Positions 16,254-23,171 of a DNA stretch of 51,821 nucleotides are shown here, piece after piece. The first letter of the stretch is position 1. Each line of letters opens with the position of its first letter. Both the position numbers and the translations under genes were made by a program. The stretch comes from Solirubrobacterales bacterium (GTDB lineage: Bacteria > Actinomycetota > Thermoleophilia > Solirubrobacterales > Solirubrobacteraceae), in assembly GCA_003133565.1 (NCBI GenBank), contig PKYB01000071.1:1-51821 (forward strand), given 5' to 3'. Below the pieces are notes generated by a model. The model did no database searches. It was given only the letters and a program-made list of their open reading frames with translations, and was not told where the DNA came from.

Positions 16254-16939
16254 GCACGCCGCGAACCTCGAGCGTCGTGCGCGCCTTGCTCGAGGCGCAG
16301 CTACGCCTTGAGCTGCGCACGTTCGAGTCCCTACCGGCAATGTGGCTGTTCAGCGTGACGGCATTCGTGCTGTTCCACTTCGGCCTCAACGAGGACTCGC
16401 TCAGCGGCAACCTCGCCAGCGGTGTGCTTTGGGTGACACTGCTACTCGCGGCAATTCTCGTCATCAACCGCCTCTACCTGGCTGACGCCGAGCAGGGCGG
16501 GTTCGACGGATTTCTGCTCTCGCCTGCCGACCGTGGCAGCCTCCTGATCGCGAAGGTACTGACGCTCTTGTTCTACCTGGCGGCCGTCGAGCTGGTCGCG
16601 GTGCCGGCATTCGCGCTGCTACTGCTGGAGCCGTCACTGGGCCAGGCGCTCCCGGGGCTGCTGGGTGTGCTTGCGCTCGGCGACCTCGGAATCGCGGTAA
16701 TCGGCGCGCTCGTCGGCGCGCTCGCGATCCGCACCCAGTCGCGCGATCTGCTCGGGCCGATGCTGTCGTTGCCGCTGCTGGTGCCGGTGCTGCTCTGCGT
16801 CGCAGGCGCGACCGCACCGCTATTCGATCCGGCGCACGCTGGCGCAATCCCACTGCGATTGCTTGTGACGCTTGCGCTCTATGATGCCGTTTTTGGGTTG
16901 ATCGCCTTCGCGCTATTCGACTTCCTCTTGGAGGACTGA
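16250..16939 (+). CDS. ccmB: Heme exporter membrane protein CcmB
   Basis: A 229-residue integral membrane protein, the permease partner of CcmA. The N-terminus LLEAQLRLELRTFESLPAMW is a typical CcmB amphipathic start, followed by six hydrophobic segments. The loop LYLADAEQGGFDGFLLSPAD matches the family's conserved region after the second membrane helix, and PMLSLPLLVPVLL lies near the end. The ATG overlaps the ccmA stop by 4 bp; an in-frame upstream extension would run inside ccmA and is rejected. ccmC follows 4 bp after the stop. Confidence 0.92.
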   Translation: MSTPRTSSVVRALLEAQLRLELRTFESLPAMWLFSVTAFVLFHFGLNEDSLSGNLASGVLWVTLLLAAILVINRLYLADAEQGGFDGFLLSPADRGSLLIAKVLTLLFYLAAVELVAVPAFALLLLEPSLGQALPGLLGVLALGDLGIAVIGALVGALAIRTQSRDLLGPMLSLPLLVPVLLCVAGATAPLFDPAHAGAIPLRLLVTLALYDAVFGLIAFALFDFLLED

Positions 16940-16943
16940 CCCG

Positions 16944-17690
16944 ATGTACGGCAAGGGGCTGCGGTCCCTCTCGGTAATTACCGTTGCGTCGGTCGCGCTC
17001 ACGCTCGCGGCCGTGTTCTTCTGGGCGCCAAACGACGCCTACCTCGGGTTCCTACAGAAGATCTTCTACGTCCACGTCCCCCTGGCGATCGTCACGCTGG
17101 GCGGTTTCGTCGCCGCCGGGTTGATGGCGATCGCGCACCTGCGCACGCGCGATCCGCGCTGGGACATGCGCTCCTACGTGGCGATCCACCTGTCGCTGAT
17201 CTTCGGTATCGGCGTACTGATAACCGGATCGATCTGGGCCCGCGGCGCCTGGGGACATTGGTGGGTCTGGAACGAGCCGACGCTGGTCTCCTTCCTCTTG
17301 GTCATGCTGCTCTACGCGACCTACCAACCGTTGCGCTTTGCGATCGAGGACCCCGAGCGCCAGGCACGCTATGCCTCGGTCTTCGCGATCACCGCCGGCG
17401 CGTTCGTCCCGATCAACTTCCTCATCGTCCGCCTCGCGCCCGCCTACGTGCATCCGCGCACGCTCGACAACATCAGTGGCAACCTGCCGGGGCGCATGCA
17501 GGTCGTCTTCTACCTCGCGATGATCAGCACGACGCTGCTGTGGATCACGCTGTGGAAGTTCGAGATGACGGCCAAGCACGTCGCCGCACAGCTGCGTCAG
17601 CTGCGCCGCCTGCTGGGCGACGAAGACGACGACGCCCCCACTCGCCGCAGCGCGGCGCCATCGCTCACCCACGCCGGCAGCGCCGGCTGA
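16944..17690 (+). CDS. ccmC: Cytochrome c biogenesis protein CcmC
   Basis: A 248-residue heme-handling membrane protein. It has six membrane segments and the tryptophan-rich heme motif WGHWWVWNEPTLVSFLLVML (about residues 109-128), plus flanking His in FYVHVP and YVAIHLSL that fit the usual axial ligands. It would present heme to the CcmE chaperone, which is not seen in this window, nor are CcmF or CcmH. The C-terminal tail (LRRLLGDEDDDAPTRR) is acidic and cytoplasmic. The stop overlaps the next start (TGATG at 17688-17692). Confidence 0.93.
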   Translation: MYGKGLRSLSVITVASVALTLAAVFFWAPNDAYLGFLQKIFYVHVPLAIVTLGGFVAAGLMAIAHLRTRDPRWDMRSYVAIHLSLIFGIGVLITGSIWARGAWGHWWVWNEPTLVSFLLVMLLYATYQPLRFAIEDPERQARYASVFAITAGAFVPINFLIVRLAPAYVHPRTLDNISGNLPGRMQVVFYLAMISTTLLWITLWKFEMTAKHVAAQLRQLRRLLGDEDDDAPTRRSAAPSLTHAGSAG

Positions 17691-17875
17691 TGCCAGCGCT
17701 GCCGCTCCACACCGCCGGACCCTACGTCGCTGCCGCCTACATCGTCTTCTTTGCCCTCATCCTGATCTACGTGGCGATCATGGCGACGAAACTCGTGCGG
17801 AGCGAGCGCGCGCTCGGCGAGCTGACGGAGTTGGTCGAGGACCGCAGGCGCGCACGGGTCGAGGACGACGCGTGA
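17690..17875 (+). CDS. ccmD: CcmD-like single-pass membrane protein
   Basis: A 61-residue protein with a single membrane helix (YVAAAYIVFFALILIYVAIM) followed by a charged, coiled-coil-prone tail (KLVRSERALGELTELVEDR). CcmD is a small membrane protein that helps CcmC release heme-loaded CcmE. Sequence conservation in CcmD is weak, so the call rests on size, topology and position. It overlaps ccmC by 1 bp upstream and hemA by 4 bp downstream. Confidence 0.75.
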   Translation: MPALPLHTAGPYVAAAYIVFFALILIYVAIMATKLVRSERALGELTELVEDRRRARVEDDA

Positions 17876-19260
17876 GCCTGGCCGGCAGCAATGGCGCACC
17901 CGAGGGGCGCACCGGGACGGGCGGCGAGTTGCTCTGCCTGGGCATCTCCTACAAAGCGGCGCCGGTGGCGTTGCGCGAACGCGCGGCGCTCACAGCGCAG
18001 CAGGCACTGCGCTTCACCAGCGCACTCTGCGAGGAGCCTGACATCCGCGAGGCGGTTGCAATCTCGACCTGCAACCGCACCGAGCTCTACCTCGTCGTCG
18101 GCGACGCGGTGGCCGCCGAAGGCGCGGCGCTCGCCCAGCTCGCGCGCCACGCCGACATCCGTCCGACCGAGCTTGCCGCTCTGACCTACTCGCCGCGTAA
18201 CTGCGACGCGGCGCGCCAGCTGTTCCGTGTCACGGCGGGCCTCGACTCGATGATCCTCGGCGAGCACGAAGTGCAGGGCCAGATCAAGCGCACCTATGAG
18301 GCGGCCCTCGCCGCAGGCACGACCGGGCCACTCACCAACCGCCTGTTCACCGCCGCACTGCATACCGGGAAGCGGGTGCGCTCAGAGACGGCACTCGCCG
18401 AGAGCAACGTCAGCCTCTCCTCGGTCGCCGTCGAGCTCGCCGACTCGCTGCTCGGCGAGCTGGCCGGGCGCCACGTCGTGATCATCGGCGCCGGCGAAAC
18501 GAGCGAACTGACCGCGCAGGCACTCGCCTCGCGCGGCGTCCACACGATCTTCGTCGCCAACCGCCATGCCGGCCGGGCGCGCTCGATGGCCGAGCGTTTC
18601 GGCGGCCGCGTCGTCGGCCTCGAGCACCTCCCGGCCCAGCTCGAGGCAGCCGACATCGTGCTCGCGTCGACCTCCTCGCCGCATCCGATAGTCGGCCTCG
18701 AGGAGCTCGAGCTGGTGATGCGCGAACGCAACGGGCGGCCGCTGTTGCTGATCGACATCGCCGTCCCGCGCGACATCGAACCAGCGTGCTCCGAGCTCGC
18801 CGGCGTCACGCTGCGCGACATCGACGACCTGCAGGAGGTGCTCGAGCGCAACCTCTCGAGCCGCGCGGCCGATGTCCCGCGCGCCGAGGAGATCATCGCC
18901 GAGGAGATCGAGCGCTTCGCGGCCTGGCTCGGCGCGCTCGACGTCCGCCCGACGATCGCCGCGCTGCGCGGGCGCGGCGAGCAGATCGTCGAGCAGGTCC
19001 TCGCCGAGAACGCGGGTCGCTGGCAGTCCGCTTCATCCGCCGATCTCGCCCGAATCGAAGCGCTGGCGCGGGCGATCACGGCTCGATTGCTGCACGAACC
19101 GACGGTCCGACTCAAGACGCTCGACGCCGGCCGCGGACACCGCAGCGTCGAGCTGCTGCGTGATCTGTTCGGACTCCAGCGGACTGAGGAAGGGGACAGC
19201 GCAGCGCCGACCGGCGAGCGCGACAACGTACGCGTGCTGCGGCGCCGCAGCGGCGCGTGA
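17872..19260 (+). CDS. hemA: Glutamyl-tRNA reductase
   Basis: A 462-residue NADPH-dependent enzyme that reduces glutamyl-tRNA(Glu) to glutamate-1-semialdehyde, the first committed step of C5-pathway tetrapyrrole synthesis. It has the N-terminal LGISYKAAPVALRERAAL, the catalytic Cys in STCNRTELYL (about residue 66), GLDSMILGEHEVQGQIK, the nucleotide-binding VVIIGAGETSELTAQAL, and a C-terminal dimerisation helix. The GTG start overlaps the ccmD-like stop by 4 bp, and the stop overlaps hemC by 4 bp. Heme synthesis is thus coupled to the cytochrome-maturation genes. The C-terminal 30 residues are charged and extend slightly beyond the core. Confidence 0.96.
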   Translation: MSLAGSNGAPEGRTGTGGELLCLGISYKAAPVALRERAALTAQQALRFTSALCEEPDIREAVAISTCNRTELYLVVGDAVAAEGAALAQLARHADIRPTELAALTYSPRNCDAARQLFRVTAGLDSMILGEHEVQGQIKRTYEAALAAGTTGPLTNRLFTAALHTGKRVRSETALAESNVSLSSVAVELADSLLGELAGRHVVIIGAGETSELTAQALASRGVHTIFVANRHAGRARSMAERFGGRVVGLEHLPAQLEAADIVLASTSSPHPIVGLEELELVMRERNGRPLLLIDIAVPRDIEPACSELAGVTLRDIDDLQEVLERNLSSRAADVPRAEEIIAEEIERFAAWLGALDVRPTIAALRGRGEQIVEQVLAENAGRWQSASSADLARIEALARAITARLLHEPTVRLKTLDAGRGHRSVELLRDLFGLQRTEEGDSAAPTGERDNVRVLRRRSGA

Positions 19261-20138
19261 CGCCCCGGCGAGCGCCGCACGCGGGGCTCAGGCTTGGCAC
19301 GCGGGCGAGCCCGCTCGCGCTCGCGCAGGCCGAGCTGGTCGCGGGCGCAATCGACGGCGAGGTCGAGCTCGTCCAGATCACGACCAGCGGCGATAGCAGC
19401 GCCAGTCCGGACGCCGACAAGCGCCGTTGGGTCGACCGCATCGAGGAGGCGCTCGACGCCGGTGAGATCGACCTCGCGGTCCACTCGGCCAAGGACCTGC
19501 CGGGCACGCTCGCGCCCGGTCTTGAGATCGCGGGTGCCACCGCGCGCGCGGACGCCCGCGACGCCCTTTGCGGCGCCAGATCGCTCGTCGCTCTGGCAAG
19601 CGGCGCACGCGTCGGCACGAGTAGCCTGCGCCGCATGGCGCAGCTGCGTGCGCTGCGTGAGGACATCGAGGTGGTTCCCCTGCACGGCAACGTTGGCACT
19701 CGCCTGCGCCGCCTCGAGGCTGGAGACTTTGACGCGGTTGTGCTCGCCTGCGCGGGCCTGGGACGACTCGGGCTCGACAGCGGCGTGCCGCTCGATGAGC
19801 TGATCCCGGCGGTCGGCCAGGGAACGCTCGCGATCGAGGCTCGCAGCGGCGACGAGCGCGTTGCGGCCGCAGTCGCGCCGTTTCGCGACGCGGCTACCGA
19901 GCGGACACTGCGGGCCGAGCGGGCGCTCGCACACGCGCTCGGTGCCAGCTGCCAGTGGCCGCTCGGCGCCCACGCGAGGGTGCTGGCCGACGGCGCGATC
20001 GAGCTCCGCGCGTTCGTCGGGCGCACCGATGGCTCGGCGTGGGTGCGCGACAGCCACCGCGGCAGCGAGCCTGTCGCGCTCGGCGAAGCCCTCGCCGAGC
20101 GGTTGCGGAGCGTCGGTGCGGCGGAGCTCCTCGCGTGA
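19257..20138 (+). CDS. hemC: Porphobilinogen deaminase (hydroxymethylbilane synthase)
   Basis: A 293-residue enzyme that polymerises four porphobilinogens into hydroxymethylbilane. It has RLGTRASPLALAQAELV at the start, DLAVHSAKDLP carrying the catalytic Asp region, GTSSLRRMAQL, LHGNVGTRLRRLEAGDFDA and PAVGQGTLAIE. The dipyrromethane-cofactor Cys is in GASCQWPLGAHA (about residue 232). The usual KGLFTKELE-like stretch reads KRRWVDRIEEAL, a mild variation. It starts with GTG overlapping hemA by 4 bp; its stop overlaps the cobA-hemD start by 4 bp. Confidence 0.96.
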   Translation: MTPRRAPHAGLRLGTRASPLALAQAELVAGAIDGEVELVQITTSGDSSASPDADKRRWVDRIEEALDAGEIDLAVHSAKDLPGTLAPGLEIAGATARADARDALCGARSLVALASGARVGTSSLRRMAQLRALREDIEVVPLHGNVGTRLRRLEAGDFDAVVLACAGLGRLGLDSGVPLDELIPAVGQGTLAIEARSGDERVAAAVAPFRDAATERTLRAERALAHALGASCQWPLGAHARVLADGAIELRAFVGRTDGSAWVRDSHRGSEPVALGEALAERLRSVGAAELLA

Positions 20139-21667
20139 ATCCAGCGAGCGACTCCGAGGAGGCTGACGCTCGCGCGCGGTGGGTGGGCGGCGGACGTGTC
20201 TGCTTCGTCGGCGCCGGGCCCGGCGATCCGGGGTTGATGAGCGCACGGGCGCTCGAGCTGATCGCCGCCGCCGACGTCGTCCTCTACGACCGCCTGATCC
20301 CCGAACGGGCGCTAGCCGGCGCGCGCGCCTGCGCCGAGTTGATCTACGTCGGCAAGGAGGGTGCCGGACCCTCGGTCGCCCAGGAGGAGACCGACGCGCT
20401 GATGCTCGACCGCGCGCGCTCTGGCGCGCTCGTCGTGCGCCTCAAGGGCGGCGACCCGTTCGTCTTCGGCCGCGGCGGCGAGGAGGCCTTGGCGCTGCGC
20501 GCGGCCGGCATCGAGTTCGAGGTCGTGCCCGGGGTGACTGCGGGAATCGCGGCCGCGGCGTATGCGGGGATCCCGGTCACCCACCGCGGCCTCGCGAGCG
20601 CGCTCGCGCTGATAACCGCACATGAGGATCCGGCCAAAGAGGAGCAGACCCTCGACTGGGCGGCGCTTGCGGCCTTCCCGGGAACACTCGTGTTCTACAT
20701 GGGCGTGCGCCAGCTGGGTCGGTTGACCGAACGGCTGATCGATGCCGGGCGCCCCCCGGACGAGGCGGCGGCGATCGTCGAGCGGGGAACACTGCCGGAG
20801 CAGCGCACGATTCTCGCGACGCTCGCGACGCTCGCTGAGCGAGCAGCCGAGCACGACGTGCGGGCTCCGGCGGTGGCGATCGTCGGCGAGGTCTGCCGCC
20901 TCGCGGCGCAGCTCGCCTGGACGCAGCGCGGCCCACTCGCCGGACGCACGGTCGCCGTTACCCGGGCCCAGGCACAGCTGAGCAGCCTCGCCGCCCAACT
21001 GCGCTCGCTCGGCGCGCGCGTGCTCGAGGCACCGGCGATCCGGATCGTGCCACGGACGGTCGAGCTGCCGCCGCTCGATGGCTTTGACCTGATCTGCCTG
21101 ACGAGCGCCAACGGTGTGGACATCCTGTTCGATCTGCTGGCCAAACACGGACAGGACGCCCGCGAGCTCGCCGGCGCCCGCGTAGCCGCGATCGGTCCCG
21201 GCAGCGCCGCCGCGCTGCTCCGCCACGGCGTGATCGCCGACATCGTCCCCTCACGCTTCCTCGCCGAAGGCCTGCTCGAGGCGCTGGACTCGCTCGAGGT
21301 GCGAAGGGTGCTGGTGGCGCGAGCCGCAGTCGCGCGCGATCGACTCATCGAGGGCTTGCGCGACCGCGGCGCGGAAGTCGTCGTCGTCGCTCTCTACGAC
21401 ACAGTCGCCGAACCGATCGACGCCACGACGGCCGCGGCGCTCGCGCAAGCCGACTACCTGACGTTCACCTCGTCCTCGACGGTGCGCTTCTTTCTCCAGA
21501 GCGCCGCTCCCGGCCCGCAGACGCGGATCGCCTCGATCGGACCGGTGACCAGCGCGACGCTTCGTGAGCACGGTCTCGAGCCGCACATCGAGGCCACGCG
21601 GCACGACATCGTCGGCTTGCTGGACGCGCTGATTGCCGACGCCGCAGCGGCCAGCGGACCGGCGTAG
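20135..21667 (+). CDS. cobA-hemD: Uroporphyrinogen-III C-methyltransferase / uroporphyrinogen-III synthase fusion
   Basis: A 510-residue bifunctional protein. Residues about 20-265 are a SAM-dependent uroporphyrinogen-III methyltransferase: VCFVGAGPGDPGLMSARALE, RLKGGDPFVFGRGGEEA and VVPGVTAGIAAAAYAGIPVTHR. This half makes precorrin-2 for siroheme and cobalamin. Residues about 270-510 are HemD-like (LAGRTVAVTRAQAQLSSLAAQL, LTSANGVDILFDLL, LTFTSSSTVRFFL) and cyclise hydroxymethylbilane to uroporphyrinogen III. The GTG at 20135 overlaps the hemC stop; a longer in-frame extension lies inside hemC and is rejected. The fusion puts the siroheme/heme branch point in one polypeptide. Confidence 0.95.
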   Translation: MNPASDSEEADARARWVGGGRVCFVGAGPGDPGLMSARALELIAAADVVLYDRLIPERALAGARACAELIYVGKEGAGPSVAQEETDALMLDRARSGALVVRLKGGDPFVFGRGGEEALALRAAGIEFEVVPGVTAGIAAAAYAGIPVTHRGLASALALITAHEDPAKEEQTLDWAALAAFPGTLVFYMGVRQLGRLTERLIDAGRPPDEAAAIVERGTLPEQRTILATLATLAERAAEHDVRAPAVAIVGEVCRLAAQLAWTQRGPLAGRTVAVTRAQAQLSSLAAQLRSLGARVLEAPAIRIVPRTVELPPLDGFDLICLTSANGVDILFDLLAKHGQDARELAGARVAAIGPGSAAALLRHGVIADIVPSRFLAEGLLEALDSLEVRRVLVARAAVARDRLIEGLRDRGAEVVVVALYDTVAEPIDATTAAALAQADYLTFTSSSTVRFFLQSAAPGPQTRIASIGPVTSATLREHGLEPHIEATRHDIVGLLDALIADAAAASGPA

Positions 21668-22476
21668 TGGGCGCGCTCATCACCTTCCTCTCCGACTACG
21701 GCTACCGCGACGAGTTCGTCGGCGTCTGCCATGGCGTGATCGCCCGGCGCTGCCCAACCGCGCGAATCATCGATCTCAGCCACGGCGTGCCCCGCCATGA
21801 TGTCCGCGCCGGCGCGCTCATGCTCCGCGCCGCGCTTCCCTACACGCCGCCGGGGATCCACCTCGCGGTCGTCGATCCCGGCGTCGGGACTGCGCGGCGT
21901 GCTGTCGCACTCGCCGTGGAGGAGCAGCCACGAATCCTCGTCGGCCCGGACAACGGCCTGCTGATGGCTGCCGCGGCGACGTTTGGCGGCGTGCAAGACG
22001 GCGTCGAGATCAGCAACTCACGCGAGCGGCTCGAGCCGACTTCGGCGACCTTCCACGGTCGCGACATCTTCGCCCCGGTCGCCGCAGCGCTGGCCGCTGG
22101 CGTGCCGCTACACGAGGTTGGCGAGCCGATCGCACCGGACGGGCTGGCGACGCTTCAGCTGCCCGAGGCGCGCGTTGAGAACAACACGCTGCTGACCCAC
22201 GTGTTGACGATCGACGGCTACGGCAACGTGGGCCTCGACGCGACGGCTGAGCTCGCGGCAAAGGTCGGCATCAACGAGGCGTCCGGGCTCATCGTCGAGG
22301 CCTCCGGAATGCAGACGCCGGCCCAGCTCGGCAGCACTTTTGCCGACGTGCCCGCGGGCACACTGCTCGTCTACCGCGACGCGCGCGGCGCACTGGCCCT
22401 CGCGGTCAACCGCGGCTCAGGCGCCGCGCAGCTCGCCCTGGGCCTCGACGACGAGCTCCGCCTGCGCCCGCGATGA
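21667..22476 (+). CDS. SAM hydroxide adenosyltransferase (DUF62 / fluorinase superfamily)
   Basis: A 269-residue protein. Known family members use water (hydroxide) to split S-adenosylmethionine into adenosine and methionine. It has ITFLSDYGYRDEFVGVCHGVI at the N-terminus, VVDPGVGTARRA, VGPDNGLL and TFHGRDIFAPVAAALAAG, then a C-terminal domain with TIDGYGNVGLD. The Asp in FLSDYG and the DPGVG and HGRDIFAP motifs match the hydroxide-type active site; I do not see the loop that typifies the halogenating enzymes. The GTG overlaps the cobA-hemD stop by 1 bp, so it is co-translated with a SAM-consuming methyltransferase. Its stop overlaps birA by 4 bp. Confidence 0.88.
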   Translation: MGALITFLSDYGYRDEFVGVCHGVIARRCPTARIIDLSHGVPRHDVRAGALMLRAALPYTPPGIHLAVVDPGVGTARRAVALAVEEQPRILVGPDNGLLMAAAATFGGVQDGVEISNSRERLEPTSATFHGRDIFAPVAAALAAGVPLHEVGEPIAPDGLATLQLPEARVENNTLLTHVLTIDGYGNVGLDATAELAAKVGINEASGLIVEASGMQTPAQLGSTFADVPAGTLLVYRDARGALALAVNRGSGAAQLALGLDDELRLRPR

Positions 22477-23153
22477 GCCTCGGCACACCGCGTGTCCACC
22501 ACCGCACCACCGCCTCGACGAGCCTCGACGCGCGCGCCCTCGCGCTCGCCGGCGCGCCTCACGGCACGCTCGTCACCGCGGCTGAGCAGCTCGACGGGAG
22601 AGGGCGTCAGGGCAGGAGCTGGTATGCCCCGCCCGGGCGCGCGCTGCTCTGCTCGCTGATCTTGCGCGACCCGCCGCCGCTGCTCCCGCTCGCCGCCGGC
22701 GTGGCTGTCGCCGAGCTCGTCGGCGCTGACGCAATGCTGAAATGGCCAAACGACGTGCTGCTCGACGCCCGCAAGGTGAGTGGCATCCTGGTCGAGGGCC
22801 GTCCCCAGCAGCAGTGGGCGGTGCTCGGGATCGGCATCAACGTGGCGGTGGCCCTCGACGAGCTGCCGGAGGAGCTGCGCGGAAGCGCCGCGACGCTCGG
22901 CCTGGGCCCGGAAGCGATCGAGCCGACGCTCGAGCGCCTGCTCGAGCTGCTCGAGGATTGGCTTGCGCGCCCAGCGCCCGCGATTCTTGCTGCCTGGCGC
23001 GATCGCGACGCGCTGGCGGGCCGCGAGCTCAGCTGGAGCGGCGGCCGCGGGGTCGGCAGCGGAGTCGACGCACAGGGGCGACTGCTGGTGCAAACGGACG
23101 GCCGCGAGCAAGCGCTCGAGGCCGGTGAGGTGCACCTGCTCGACGCGCGCTGA
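22473..23153 (+). CDS. birA: Biotin-[acetyl-CoA carboxylase] ligase
   Basis: A 226-residue biotin protein ligase that attaches biotin to carboxyl-carrier proteins through biotinyl-AMP. It has the STSLDAR opening, the ATP/biotin loop GRGRQGRSWYAPPGRALLCS (canonical GRGRxGRxW), LKWPNDVLLDARKVSGIL with the catalytic Lys, and GIGINV. There is no N-terminal DNA-binding domain, so it is a class I ligase without repressor function. Its ATG overlaps the upstream stop by 4 bp, and it is the last gene of the block. The convergent helicase gene ends 19 bp away. Confidence 0.93.
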   Translation: MSLGTPRVHHRTTASTSLDARALALAGAPHGTLVTAAEQLDGRGRQGRSWYAPPGRALLCSLILRDPPPLLPLAAGVAVAELVGADAMLKWPNDVLLDARKVSGILVEGRPQQQWAVLGIGINVAVALDELPEELRGSAATLGLGPEAIEPTLERLLELLEDWLARPAPAILAAWRDRDALAGRELSWSGGRGVGSGVDAQGRLLVQTDGREQALEAGEVHLLDAR

Positions 23154-23171
23154 AGCCAGGGGCGCCGGGCG

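Noticed and set aside
18294-20246. 650-residue minus-strand frame opposite hemA and hemC
   Set aside because: It spans two well-recognised genes and has shadow-type Arg/Ser composition without any motif.
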